The position numbers and the translations under genes are program-made. The notes under the pieces are model-generated. The model saw only the letters and a program-made list of their open reading frames with translations. It was not told the DNA's origin and made no database searches. From Baffinella frigidus (lineage: Eukaryota; Cryptophyceae; Cryptomonadales; Baffinellaceae), in the NCBI GenBank assembly GCA_026770585.1, contig MU647051.1, positions 177,348 to 202,921 on the forward strand: 25,574 nucleotides of DNA, read 5' to 3'. Shown piece after piece: positions 1 to 8,002 of the stretch. Each line of letters starts with the position of its first letter. Position 1 is the first letter of the stretch.

Positions 1-74
1 CCACACATCAACATCCTCCTCTCACCTCTAGACAAACTCTCCTCCAGGTCCTAAACCCTACCACACTCATAGGC

Positions 75-224
75 TAACGGCCTGAAAATGGGGTAGTTAG
101 GCATACGGCATTGCCTAGGACCTCCTACCGTAGGCCGAGGGATCCTAGGACCAAAAGGTCTCGGCCTACGGTAGGAGGTCCTAGGCAATGCCGTAGGCCT
201 AACTACCCCATTTTCAGGCCGTTA
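75..224. repeat. 150-bp near-perfect palindrome
   Basis: Arms 75-139 and 160-224 are reverse complements of 65 bp with one mismatch seen, around a 20-bp loop. The outer end reads TAACGGCCTGAAAATGGGG. The inner arm carries CCTAGG and CCTACGG motifs that recur in the hairpins at 9766, 13982 and 15775. No coding content. It is probably a non-autonomous hairpin (MITE-like) element, with no target duplication identified. Confidence 0.85.
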
Positions 225-263
225 CCCTATTAACACACAAGAACTCCAAGGGATCTCTGACCA

Positions 264-395
264 CACGGTGGACTGCGAACCTTTCATCAAAAGTCAACTT
301 GCCTTGATGCGATTAACTTTGAGGATTTTCTGGTACAATTTGGTCACGTAACACCCTGAATTCCAGCCCCAACGAAACCTTCGTAGCCCACCGTG
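264..395. mobile_element. MITE-like element, family G, copy 1
   Basis: The ends are imperfect inverted repeats (CACGGTGGACTGCGAA at left, TTCGTAGCCCACCGTG at right). A second copy lies at 17948-18073 and shares the interior CATCAAAAGTCAACTTGCCT and the segment CCCTGAATTCCAGCCCCAAC. Copy 1 has an extra TTTGGTCACGTA stretch in the middle, a motif also found in unrelated hairpins of this window. Two copies with matching ends support a mobile or dispersed repeat. Confidence 0.65.
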
Positions 396-589
396 TCAAT
401 AACCCCCTAGTGAATCATCCATATGCCCTACGGGCGACAACACTGTAGGGACTTCTGGTACATGTGAGGGCGTTTTCCGTTTTTGGGTTCCGGGTTTGGA
501 GTTTCGGGTTTCGGGCACTTGAGGGTCACACTCTCTACATGGCACCAGAAACTTCGGGTGAAATCGGGGGTTCTCCGAGTAAACTTGGA

Positions 590-699
590 CACCCTAATTC
601 CGGCGTTCACCTAACTCCGGCATTCCGTATCACCCTACTGTTCTGCATACGGCAGCACCCTACGGAATGCCGGAAGTAGCTGATGTCGGAATTAGGGTG
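590..699. mobile_element. MITE-like hairpin, family V
   Basis: Terminal inverted repeats CACCCTAATTCCG / CGGAATTAGGGTG enclose a second inverted pair CCGGCATTCCGTA / TACGGAATGCCGG. A diverged half copy (TCCTAAATCCGGCGCCAACC and following) lies at about 1499-1558, just before the 40-bp duplication at 1555. Confidence 0.6.
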
Positions 700-746
700 A
701 CCCCCCCTAAGGGGGGCTTTTCCTGGGCCTCCCAGAGCGCTGTCTC

Positions 747-834
747 AGTCTATTTGGTCTCGCCAATTTGGTGAGCCCGGGCTCGTCGCCGCTCCAAAGT
801 TGACGGGCTTGTACCGCACACCCAGCGTGTCAAC
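747..834. repeat. Dispersed repeat S, copy 1
   Basis: This segment, from AGTCTATTT to CGTGTCAAC, recurs at 22269-22357 in the same orientation and at about 2837-2920 inverted. Shared blocks are GAGCCCGGGCTC, CGCTCCAAAGTTGACGG and CAGCGTGTCAAC. It has no long coding frame. Three copies in two orientations point to a dispersed element rather than a host exon. Confidence 0.6.
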
Positions 835-855
835 CCCCCCCCTTTCCTGGGACGC

Positions 856-911
856 AGGCCGTGACTCAGGCTACGATCAAGGAACAGCAAGAGGTGTCAG
901 GAGAGATCGAG
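856..911 (+). CDS. Possible exon island, unidentified
   Basis: After an AG (GGGACGCAG) comes a short frame reading AVTQATIKEQQEVSGEIEP, ending before a GT (GTTCTG). Its GC-rich wobble positions and charged amphipathic composition look coding against the repeats around it. It is too short to assign to a family and lacks support from a partner exon, so it may be chance. Confidence 0.2.
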
Positions 912-1046
912 CCGGTTCTGCACCCCCCCAACCCGTAGCTGCTCAGGCAGAGCCGTGCCATACCGTGTAGTAATTATGACGCAGTCCTGCCTGAGTAAAA
1001 CAGGGCTCGCCGCAACCTTTGAAAAGTACTACTCACTGTCTCGCAT

Positions 1047-1233
1047 GTACCACACGAGGCTATCCATGCGAACAGATTCATAAGTTAATTATTGGATTAT
1101 TGCCCAGGAAACACGCCAAAAGCCAGCATTTGATCACGTTTCGGTGCGGACATCCATACGGAAACGTGATCATTTCCCCACAAATTTTAAAATGTTCTTT
1201 TATTCTGTTCGCATGGATAGCCTCGTGTGGTAC
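1047..1233. mobile_element. MITE-like hairpin, family J
   Basis: Terminal inverted repeats of about 30 bp: GTACCACACGAGGCTATCCA at the left end, its reverse complement at the right, continuing through GCGAACAGA. A second inverted pair lies inside (TGATCACGTTTC / GAAACGTGATCA). Total 187 bp, no coding content. TA occurs within the GTAC at both ends, consistent with but not proving a TA target site. Confidence 0.75.
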
Positions 1234-1554
1234 AGCTCCCTGGGGGTTAAAAAGGGTGTTTCATCCGCCTCCTGCGGTTTCGTGCGAGATTTCTGCAGCC
1301 GGGAGACAGCCGCGCACGGGTTAATTTGATTTGATTTCGGAACACGACAGAATCTGCCCCGCTTCTTAAGGCTTCGAACGCCGAAGATAAGAGTGTCTAT
1401 GCTATTTTAGGCATAAAATGATGCTGTATTACGCCTTTTTGTGTGGGCAGATTCTGGTATGTTCCTAGATGAGATTCGATCAGGGGGGCAAGGGTGGACG
1501 TCCTAAATCCGGCGCCAACCTAAGTCCGGCGTGCCGTATCACCGTATTGCATAC

Positions 1555-1594
1555 GTGCATGGGCGCACCCTGCCTGAGACTCACGCTGAGGGGT
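1555..1594 (+). repeat. 40-bp direct repeat, left copy
   Basis: A 40-bp block from GTGCATGGGCGCACC to CTGAGGGGT is repeated without a mismatch at 1770-1809. The two copies flank the palindrome at 1596-1762. The same sequence, slightly diverged, runs into the acidic exon at 1892-1912, so it is a fragment of the sequence next to that exon. Confidence 0.85.
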
Positions 1595-1595
1595 T

Positions 1596-1762
1596 GCACT
1601 GTGCAGAGAAGTTGGCCACCGAAAAATGTGAACATGGGAAAATTGGAGCCATTTTGTCAACTTTTGAGAAATTTATGGTACTAAATTTCTCAAAAGTTGA
1701 CAAAATGGCTCCAATTTCTCGATTTTCCATTATTTCCCGTGGCCAACTTCTCTGCACAGCGC
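1596..1762. mobile_element. 167-bp palindromic element, family I
   Basis: Nearly the whole element folds on itself: outer ends GCACTGTGCAGAGAAGTTGG and the complement at 1741-1762, then inner arms containing AAATTGGAGCCATTTTGTCA and AACTTTTGAGAAATTTA around a very short loop near 1677. It is flanked by the 40-bp direct repeats 1555-1594 and 1770-1809. A plain transposon target duplication would be far shorter, so the flanking copies need another explanation. Confidence 0.85.
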
Positions 1763-1769
1763 TCTAGCG

Positions 1770-1845
1770 GTGCATGGGCGCACCCTGCCTGAGACTCACG
1801 CTGAGGGGTGTGCAGGCCGCGGACTCGGATGTCTCAGCGGTTGAA
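1770..1845 (+). repeat. Right copy of 40-bp repeat plus truncated acidic exon
   Basis: Positions 1770-1809 repeat 1555-1594. They run into GCAG and then a truncated copy of the acidic exon (AADSDVSA, 1816-1839). That copy breaks off into telomere-like CCCTGAAACC text at about 1845. Full copies of the exon follow at 1913-1990 and 2148-2228. Confidence 0.7.
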
Positions 1846-1912
1846 CCCTACACCCTGAAACCTGAACCCTGAGCCCCACAACCTGTCTGAGACTCACAGT
1901 GATGGTGTGCAG

Positions 1913-1990
1913 GCCGCGGACTCGGACGTCTCAGCGGATGAAGGTGCGGAGGGGACGGATGACACCGATGAAATCAACGACACGCGCGGG
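1913..1990 (+). CDS. Acidic exon, copy 1, unidentified gene
   Basis: A 78-bp open segment begins after a GTGCAG acceptor-like sequence and ends before GTGAGG, a good 5' splice site. Read in phase 0 it gives 26 residues, starting AADSDVSADEGAEG and ending INDTRG, rich in Asp, Glu, Thr and Ser. It looks like a disordered acidic segment. A diverged copy lies at 2148-2228 and a truncated one at 1816, all with the same frame and the same DTRG-GTG end. I do not recognise the protein. It precedes the meckelin-like islands at 7.7-10.5 kb on the same strand, but nothing ties it to meckelin. Confidence 0.45.
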
Positions 1991-2147
1991 GTGAGGGCAG
2001 TCAAACCCAAGAACCACACCGCCACTTAGCAGCGCCCGATTTCTACCTTCCCCGGATTTCCAGGGACCATTTCAGGCCCGTTACCCTGAAATGAATTGCA
2101 ATTTGTACCAGAATCGTTGAGACGGACACATCACCGAAGGCCCCGGT

Positions 2148-2228
2148 GACTCGGACGTCTCAGCGGATGAAGCTGCGGAGGGGACGGATGACACCCATGG
2201 CGTGGACGAACTCTACGACACGCGCGGG
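2148..2228 (+). CDS. Acidic exon, copy 2, unidentified gene
   Basis: An 81-bp, 27-codon relative of 1913-1990. It starts DSDVSADEAAEGTDD, keeps the DTRG end and is followed by GTGCGT. Differences from copy 1 are substitutions plus a length change of one codon, so the frame is preserved, as expected if both copies have been under coding constraint. No AG lies directly in front, so the 5' end may be fused to the repeat end at about 2130-2147. Confidence 0.4.
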
Positions 2229-2237
2229 GTGCGTTCC

Positions 2238-2330
2238 TTCCACGCCAGGATGATCGAAGCATCCACTTTTGACATCTTTCAAGGGAAAGACCTTGAATTC
2301 TTAAGTCAACGACGACAGATCTTTCCGGCC
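2238..2330. repeat. Dispersed repeat with family D terminus
   Basis: It begins TTCCACGCCAGGATGATCGA and continues with GCATCCACTTTTGACATCTT. The same run, diverged, occurs at 6499-6585. The opening CCACGCCAGGATG is the terminus of the hairpins at 22669 and 24038 and the unit of the 22-bp tandem array at 6216. Confidence 0.6.
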
Positions 2331-2403
2331 TCGTAACCTGAGCGCTGCCGTGCCCCCCCCCCCCTGCACCTCCATCGACTCAGAACCTGTGCCACACAGA
2401 GTC

Positions 2404-2525
2404 CAGCTATGTCTGAGTTTTATTTTCTGGCTCGTCCTTCAAGGTATTTAAGAGCAGAAATCCAGTACAAAAGGGCGAATAGAAAGCCTTCAGGACGAGC
2501 CAGAATAAAACTCAGGCAGAGCTAG
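2404..2525. mobile_element. MITE-like hairpin, family E, copy 1
   Basis: Inverted ends run AGCTATGTCTGAGTTTTATT at left and the complement at right, enclosing TTCTGGCTCGTCCT / AGGACGAGCCAGAA. Other copies lie at 21854-21973 and 22463-22582, with a partial one at about 21625-21722. The interior shares CAAAAGGGCG and GCTCTTAAA motifs in inverted order between copies. About 120 bp and non-coding. Confidence 0.8.
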
Positions 2526-2564
2526 AATGCGCGTCAGGGAGGCCTCGCTCCGCGTCACTCTAAT

Positions 2565-2697
2565 CTCCATAGAAGTATTAATTAATTGCTTTTGGGCAAC
2601 GAAAATTACTACACGATCTGCTCATAAAATTAGTAGTAAAGCATTTGTGTAGTAAATTTCGTTGCGCCAAAAGCAATTAATTAATACTTTTGTGGAG
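2565..2697. mobile_element. Hairpin element, family C, copy 1
   Basis: Left arm CTCCATAGAAGTATTAATTA leads into TTGCTTTTGGGCAACGAAAA and TTACTACAC, and the right arm mirrors it. The inner part (AACGAAAATTACTACAC ... GTGTAGTAAATTTCGTT with a loop containing TAGTAAAGCATTT) is shared with copies at 18342, 23107 and 25229. The outer 25-30 bp is not. Confidence 0.85.
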
Positions 2698-2836
2698 ATG
2701 AACTCGGGTTGACTGTCAGACGGTGTAGGCGTTAGGGTTGAGGGGCTGAGGGTGGGGGGTGGAGGGTGGAGGGATGCAGGTACCTAGTGACCCGTCTTTT
2801 GTAGTACCAGAGCGACGCTTGGCCGACCATTCTCAA

Positions 2837-2920
2837 GTTGACATGCTGGGTGTGCGGTACACCCCCGTCAACGTTGGAGCGGGAACGAGCCCGGGCTCAC
2901 CAACTTGGTGGAACTAAGTA
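2837..2920. repeat. Dispersed repeat S, inverted copy
   Basis: Reverse-complement relative of 747-834: GTTGACATGCTGGGTGTGCG corresponds to the CACACCCAGCGTGTCAAC end, and GAGCCCGGGCTC is kept. Its inverted placement argues for transposition or inversion rather than tandem duplication. Confidence 0.55.
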
Positions 2921-2984
2921 GACTGGGGCCGAGGTAGGAGTCTCCTCGGCTGGGCTCATGTGTAAAGCGATCGGTCACTCTATC

Positions 2985-3078
2985 TCTATCTATATCTATA
3001 TCTCTCCCTCCCTCCCTCCCTCCCTCCCTCCCTCTCGCGCTCTCTCTCTCTCGCGCGCGCGCTCTCTCTCTCTCGCTA

Positions 3079-3112
<34 letters not shown>

Positions 3113-3150
3113 TCTCTCTCGCCCTCTCGCTCTCGCTTGCTCTCTCTCTT
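2985..3150 (+). repeat. (CT)n/(CCCT)n microsatellite
   Basis: Runs of TATC, CCCT and CTCTCT with GCGCGC interruptions. The Ser/Leu- and Arg/Glu-rich open frames across it on both strands are products of the dinucleotide repeat and should not be annotated as proteins. The stretch 3151-3320 that follows contains no repeat I can name and no convincing exon. Confidence 0.9.
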
Positions 3151-3328
3151 CCTGCCCCGTGGCAGGCCTCCACTCCTCCTCCTCCAGAAAGTGCTTAACC
3201 TGGCTGTATACAGGCTTCACTTCAATTTCCAGAAATTGACATTTCCCTCAACAACTCCGCCGAAAGTCGTGGGAATTGGGGCCGTTGAAACGCGCTCGCG
3301 CGGTGCCCAGCGGCAGGTCTCGCGCGCG

Positions 3329-3742
3329 CCTCCAGAATCGCCTCTTCTCTCTCCCGAGGGGTCTCCCGTGGTACGCACCCCTTCCACGCGAGGTCAGAAA
3401 TGTGACTATTTTAAAACGGGGATTCTTTTACAAGTGAAGAAACAAAAAAGTGTGTAGTAATTTTCACGCAAATAGGGGCGTTTGGTCACGTATCTGCGGG
3501 AATGCCCTGAGATTCTGTCTCCCGAGGGCTCTCCCGTGGTACTTCCCTACTAGATTTAATCCCGCCGATTATTCCTCAGGAATACGGTTTTGGTGTATCG
3601 TACAGCGTAAAAATAACACAGTCGCCTATCTAGCCCGTATTTATAGCCTTAAGATACACCAACATAGAATCGGAGATCCCCGAAATCGGGAATGACGCGC
3701 GCCTGCAGAATCGCCGCTTCTGTCTCCCGAGGGCTCTCCCGC
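3329..3742 (+). repeat. Region with triplicated CTCCCGAGGG motif and repeat W
   Basis: A block of about 40 bp (AGAATCGCC..TCTCTCTCCCGAGGGGTCTC) occurs at about 3329-3376, 3505-3543 and 3703-3742. Between the first two lies repeat W (about 3386-3490: AGAAATGTGACTATTTTAAA, TTTTACAAGTGAAG, then TTTGGTCACGTA), which recurs at 8468-8580. The remainder up to 3700 has no recognised gene. Confidence 0.5.
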
Positions 3743-3838
3743 TCTCGCTCTCTCACACACACTCTCTCTCGCTCTCTCCCTCTCGCTCTCGCTCTCTCCC
3801 TCTCTCTCCCTCCCTCTCTCTCTCTCTCTCCGCCATGT
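3724..3838 (+). repeat. (CT)n microsatellite
   Basis: CTCTCGCTCTCCC-type tract of about 115 bp. It starts inside the third copy of the CTCCCGAGGG block, as if the repeat expanded from that sequence. Not coding. Confidence 0.9.
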
Positions 3839-3967
3839 CAATTTCCGGACGCGTACCGTACGTGCCCCACGCGAGTGGGTGCATTGACAGGTTGGAACGT
3901 CTAACTCGCAAGGTATCCTAGCTCAGCCAGGGTGCATGCAGTTTCCTCAAAACGAGGAGACCGGAAC

Positions 3968-4110
3968 CACTCGAGGCTGCTGGAGGGTCCTATTTATATG
4001 TGGGGTTGTAAATATTTGTACCAGGATAGGGTATTCCAACCTCGCGCCTGTGCTAATTTCGCAGATTTACGTGACCAATCAACGTGCCCCTTCCACGCTA
4101 GAAATGTGAC
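3968..4110. repeat. Diverged half of a family D type element
   Basis: CCACTCGAGGCTGCTGGAGG leads into TATTTATATGTGGGGTTGTA and TTTGTACCAGGATAGGG, which matches one arm of the element at 4373-4584. Related text occurs at 23456-23530 (CCACTCGAGACTGGAAAGG, TGTGGAGTTGTAAACATTTG). No matching right arm was found here. The following 4110-4370 shows no gene I can defend. Confidence 0.45.
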
Positions 4111-4372
4111 TATTTTAACAGTTTTGCCAAGTAGCGGCGCTACCATAGGGCAGCAGTTGCTAGCGCTTGTTCGGATCCGTTCTGCTATCACTCCCAAGTT
4201 CATGGGCCAGGTCATACGATTTAAACCGTGTTTTTTCTATCTTCGGGTGTGTTTTGTGCTATTTGACAGCTATGTCCAACCTAAGATGGCAAAATCTAAC
4301 AAAAATTCGCCCTTAAGATAGCATAAAAGGCGGTTTGAATTGCATGGCCTCGGACACTAAAGTAGTGACCTC

Positions 4373-4584
4373 CCACTCGAGAATGCTAGAGGGGCCTATT
4401 GAAAACTGAACCTACAAAGTCTTTACTACACAAATGCTCAAATGTGTACCAGGATAAGATAAAAGTAACCTCGCGTCTGGTATAAATTTTACAAATCACG
4501 AGGTTACTTTACCTTATCCTGGTACAAATATTCATAGCTTTTTTTTTTCACATATAAATAGGCCCCTCTAGCGTTCTCGTGTGG
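4373..4584. mobile_element. Nested hairpin element, family D type
   Basis: Outer ends CCACTCGAGAATGCTAGAGG / CCTCTAGCGTTCTCGTGTGG are inverted. Inside, 4446-4473 and 4498-4525 form a second, nearly perfect pair (GTACCAGGATAAGATAAAAG ... and its complement). About 212 bp and non-coding. Single-arm relatives lie at 3968 and 23456. Confidence 0.75.
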
Positions 4585-4632
4585 TCCGCCGAATCGAAGA
4601 GAGACCTAGATTGACGTGGCGTCCTGAAGAAA

Positions 4633-5252
4633 AATATGCCCCACGCCCCAAGCCTCGAGCCCCAAACACCAAACACCAAACCCCAAACTCCAATTTCCGG
4701 AATGCAGGAGGTGGGCATGAACCCTTTTTCGCGATTCAACTCGGATCTCCACCACATCCTCCCATCCAAGCCGCAAACCTCGCTGGCAAACGCCAGCATC
4801 GAGAAGCCGGTGCCCCCCCTATACCCAAAACCCGAAACCCGAAACTAAACTATAAAATACAAAATATAATATATAAAATACAAGATGTAAACCCAAAACC
4901 CGAAACCCGAAACCCGGGACCAAGCCTCCCACCTCGCTGGCCAACTCTAACCTCGAGAAACCGGTGCCCTCCAGGGTTCATCGTTTACGGTGCATCGTTT
5001 TGGGGTTCAGGGTGTAGGGTTCCTCGTTTTAGGGTGTCGGGGCTAGGAACCACATCCTCCCGTCCAAGCCTCAAACCTCGCTGGCAAACGGTAGCATCGA
5101 GAAGCCGGTGCCCCCCGAAACCCGAAACCTGAAACCCGAAACTATAAACCCGAAACCCGAAACCCGAAACCCGAAACCCGAAACCCGAAACCCAAACCCC
5201 CAAAACCCAAACCCGAAACCCGAAAACCCGAAACCCGAAACCCGAAACCCTC
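4633..5252 (+). repeat. Telomere-like arrays, CCCGAAA variant
   Basis: Three arrays at about 4633-4695 (CCCCAAACACCAAA), 4823-4920 and 5114-5252. The last is made largely of the 7-mer CCCGAAA in register. A sequence of about 60 bp (AAGCCTCAAACCTCGCTGGC .. ATCGAGAAGCCGGTGCCCCC) recurs at about 4766-4820, 4921-4975 and 5066-5116, always directly before an array. It could be an exon fragment or part of the repeat. Confidence 0.75.
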
Positions 5253-5259
5253 GCGCAGA

Positions 5260-5890
5260 TTTACAGAAGCGTCTCGGGTACGGAGCTGCTGCCAGAACAG
5301 TCGTTTGCGCGCTCCGTCTCGAATGATAGCCAGAGCCCTGACGGGTATCGCCCGGCACCGCCTTTGTTTGTTTTCGAAACCGTGTTTGTTTTGTTTTTTT
5401 CGAAACCGCCTTTGTTTTTCTCGAAACCGCCTTTGTTTTGATTGCGCTCAGTCTCGATTGATAGCAACCGTCCTGACGGGTGCCCCCCCCCCCACCCCTT
5501 GTGAGTGCTTTGTTTTGATTTCGCTCAGTCCCGAATGACAGCCAGAGTCCTGGCGGGCATCGCCCGAAACCGCCTTTGTTTTTCCCCGAAACCGTCTTTG
5601 TTTTTTTTAAACCGCCTTTGTGTTTCCCGAACCGCCTGTTTTTATTGGGCTCAGTCTCGATTGATAGCCCGAGCCCTGACGGGTATCGCCCGACACCGCC
5701 TTTTTTTATTTATTGCGCTCAGTCTCGACTGATAGCGACAGTCAAGACGGGTATCGCTCAAACGCATACTAGATTTCCTGCTCTGGATGGCTCGAATGAT
5801 AGCCCGAGTCCTCCACTGGAAAGTCCCACCCCACCCTATCCTGTAACCGCGGCCGGAATCCGGCACCGACGGCTCCATTTCCCACAACTT
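5260..5890 (+). repeat. Irregular satellite-like block
   Basis: A unit built on GCTCAGTCTCGATTGATAGC, a variant of GTCCTGACGGGTATCGCCCG and a tail of ACCGCCTTTGTTT recurs about six times (near 5307, 5448, 5524, 5650, 5718 and 5788). Spacing varies and internal runs of TTTTCGAAACCGCC add to it. Open frames through it differ between units and show no conserved protein. I see no gene in 5260-5890. Confidence 0.65.
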
Positions 5891-6046
5891 TAGGGGGGCA
5901 TGAAAATCATTTTAGACCCAAAGTTGACATATTTTCACCAAAAGCTGACTATTAAACCCAAATTCGTTTTAACACGATAAGATGGACAGAGCGGGCTCAA
6001 GCTTTTCAGTAGCTGACGGGTATCCCCCTGGGTTTATATCTTATAT

Positions 6047-6080
6047 TGACAAAACAAACCCTTGGGTTTGTTTTGTCAAG
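6047..6080. repeat. 34-bp perfect palindrome
   Basis: TTGACAAAACAAACCC followed by TT and the complement GGGTTTGTTTTGTCAA. It lies in otherwise unassigned sequence (5890-6170). It could be the core of a small hairpin element whose outer ends I cannot define. Confidence 0.75.
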
Positions 6081-6215
6081 TGTCAACATGCTGATGTTGA
6101 CTCGAGTCATAGCAACAGCCAAGACGGATCTCGCCCGAACCCTTCCAACGGAAGGGACGTGTTCTGCTTCCCCGTGGCAGGGTTCCGTCCTCGAACCGCT
6201 TCGGGCAGTTAACCC

Positions 6216-6324
6216 TACCACGCCAGGATGCTCGAACTACCACGCCAGGATGCTCGAACTACCACGCCAGGATGCTCGAACTACCACGCCAGGATGCTCG
6301 AACTACCACGCCAGGATGCTCGAG
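6216..6324 (+). repeat. 22-bp tandem array, five copies
   Basis: The unit TACCACGCCAGGATGCTCGAAC (here split: TACCACGCCAGG then ATGCTCGAAC) is repeated in perfect register at 6216, 6238, 6260, 6282 and 6304. A lone copy starts at 6499. The unit contains CCACGCCAG, the terminus of the hairpins at 22669 and 24038, so the array appears to be an amplified transposon end. Confidence 0.9.
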
Positions 6325-6489
6325 TTCCCCTGGGCAGGTTTCCGTCGTCGAACCGGTTCGGACTCGCCACATCGAGGCTAACACAGCAAATTCCAACCTT
6401 AAGATAACACAACACAGCGTAGGGTTTAGGCAGTACATCCTCTGAGATAATCTCCCCCTGCAGGTTTCCATCCTCGAATCGCTTCGGGC
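6325..6489 (+). repeat. 165-bp direct repeat, copy 1
   Basis: This segment matches 6663-6828 almost throughout. Each copy opens and closes with a version of GCAGGTTTCCRTCCTCGAAC CGCTTCGG, which would read VSVLEPLR after an AG acceptor. A further copy of that short block lies at about 6178-6207, giving five in all. The middle (AACACAACACAGCGTAGGGT) is non-coding. Confidence 0.8.
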
Positions 6490-6662
6490 AGTTAACCCTA
6501 CCACGCCAGGATGCTCGAAACATCCACTTTTGGCATCTTTCGAGGGAAACCCCTTGAATCCTTACGTCAACCACGTCAGATCTGTCGTGGATAAGGCGTC
6601 AGTTTCCCTCGATCCATCTGGGGTGGTACGGCAGTAACCAGTACTGACGGGGCGTGTTCTGC

Positions 6663-6828
6663 TTCCCCTTGGCAGGTTTCCGTCCTCGAACCGCTTCGGA
6701 CTCGCTATATCGAGGCTAAAATAGCAAATTCCACCCTTAAGATAACACAACACAGCGTAGGGTTTAGGCAGTACATCCTCTGAGATAATCTCCCTCTGCA
6801 GGTTTCCATCCTCGAACCGCTTCGGGCT
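6663..6828 (+). repeat. 165-bp direct repeat, copy 2
   Basis: Second copy of 6325-6489. The terminal GTTTCCATCCTCGAACCGCT block continues for about 40 bp of GC-rich open sequence before meeting the hairpin at 6871. This is the best candidate for a parental exon (VSILEPLRARLA frame), but I cannot identify it. Confidence 0.75.
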
Positions 6829-6870
6829 CGCCTCGCTCTCCGGTCGCCTGGTCCGCGCCCCGATACCCTC

Positions 6871-7009
6871 CCACTTAGCAGCGACCGAGGACCTTTTCGC
6901 CTTGAATTCAAGGAGAAAATCCGGTTAGGTTTGAGGGCAATGGATAAGATTCTAGTACACATCGTTTAGATGGACTGTATCCGTGAAGCCCCCGGTGGCT
7001 GCTAAGTGG
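6871..7009. mobile_element. MITE-like hairpin, family T
   Basis: Ends CCACTTAGCAGCGACCGAGG / the complement CCCCGGTGGCTGCTAAGTGG are inverted repeats with a few mismatches. A related left end (CCACTTAGCAGCGCCCG) occurs at about 2023 and a right-end-like GAAGGCCCCGGTGAC at about 2135, abutting the acidic exon copy there. 139 bp and non-coding. Confidence 0.7.
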
Positions 7010-7520
7010 TCTGCCTAAGTCGGGTTGACTGACCGTTTTCACACCCAAGGTTGGCATTTTTTTACCACAAAACAGGAAGATCAACTTACATTTTGAGGAG
7101 GCTGCATGAACCCAGGAAAAGCTAGGATACCTTGATAGCTGTCACTGAACCTGGACGCGGATCCCCACTCGAATCTCACAGGGGAGCCGATGTAATTTTC
7201 ACTCACAGGGAGGAAGCGAGCAACGCTGCAGGCTCGTGAACGGCCTCTTTTTCACCCGAAAAAGGGCGTCCTGTGGCCTCGAACCCACGACGGGCCCCGC
7301 CGGCAGGCTGGGGGGGGGGGAGAGAGGTGGGGTTAAATCGGGACCCAGCTCGCTGCAAGTGCCACTCGCCCGACCACCTCTATGGTATGTTGACTCAGGC
7401 GGTGAATTCCTGTGATGTTGATTCGCATCAAAATGCTGGTATGTTGACTGCAGCTGCCACTCGCCCGACCACTCCCCCGCTCGGTTGCCGCCGTGTGTCA
7501 ACATACCAGCGTTTTCATTC
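7010..7520. other. No clear gene; small inverted repeat
   Basis: GCTGGTATGTTGAC (7435-7448) and GTCAACATACCAGC (7497-7510) form a hairpin, and GTATGTTGACTC also occurs at 7385. A 17-bp block TGCCACTCGCCCGACCA is repeated at 7360 and 7456. A poly-G run lies at 7311-7320. I find no convincing exon. Confidence 0.5.
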
Positions 7521-7539
7521 TGAACCGCTCCCACCAATG

Positions 7540-7650
7540 CGCAGTCTGGAGACCGAGAGGGAGAGGGAGAGGGAGAGGGAGAGAAAGGGAGGGAGAGAGG
7601 GAGAGAGGGGGAGAGGGAGGGAGGGAGGGAGGGAAGAGGAGAGAGACAGT
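7540..7650 (+). repeat. (GGGAGA)n tract between exon-fragment repeats
   Basis: Purine tract of GAGAGGGAGA units. The 28-bp block before it (CTCCCACCAATGCGCAGTCT at 7528) reappears after it at about 7679 in the form CTCCCACCAAATCGCAGTCT. A second tract at 7846-7898 sits between another such pair. Arg/Glu frames across the tract are artefacts of the repeat. Confidence 0.85.
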
Positions 7651-7669
7651 CAGAGAGCCCATGCGCTCT

Positions 7670-7747
7670 CCTGAACCGCTCCCACCAAATCGCAGTCTGG
7701 CGACCCGCAAGACCGCGTGGCGTCCGTCCTGGTCAACGAAGGCGGTT
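7670..7747 (+). repeat. 78-bp direct repeat, copy 1, with exon fragment
   Basis: Nearly identical to 7910-7987. It contains a short frame reading DRVASVLVNEGG. In this copy the candidate acceptor is CCGCAAG rather than CCGCAG, so it may be a non-functional duplicate. Confidence 0.8.
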
Positions 7748-7950
7748 TCGAGTGTGTCGTGGGGACGTGTCTGTAGTAACTTTGTGGCCGGTACTAATTC
7801 CGGATGGAGCAGTACTAACGTGACCCTCCCACCAATGCGCAGTCTGGAGAGGGAGAGGGAGAGGGGGAGAGAGGGAGAGGGAGAGAGAGAGAGAGAGTCC
7901 ATGCGCTCTCCTGAACCGCTCCCACCAAATCGCAGTCTGGAGACCCGCAG

Positions 7951-7984
7951 GACCGCGTGGCGTCCGTCCTGGTCAACGAAGGCG
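7951..7984 (+). CDS. Possible meckelin-like exon island (DRVASVLVNEG)
   Basis: After CCCGCAG the sequence reads DRVASVLVNEG and is followed by GTACTG. In meckelin the region upstream of the first membrane helix has a strand ending in a VPVLN-like motif. This fragment could be its counterpart because it precedes islands at 8.7-10.4 kb that match the next parts in order. Eleven residues is too little to be sure. A near copy lies at 7711-7744. Confidence 0.3.
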
Positions 7985-8002
7985 GTACTGCCCAACCTTC
8001 AA

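Noticed and set aside
2868-3239. Ser/Leu-rich and Arg/Glu-rich frames on both strands, also at 3641-3904, 9485-9706 and 20801-21062
   Set aside because: They are generated by CT/GA dinucleotide repeats and open in several frames at once.
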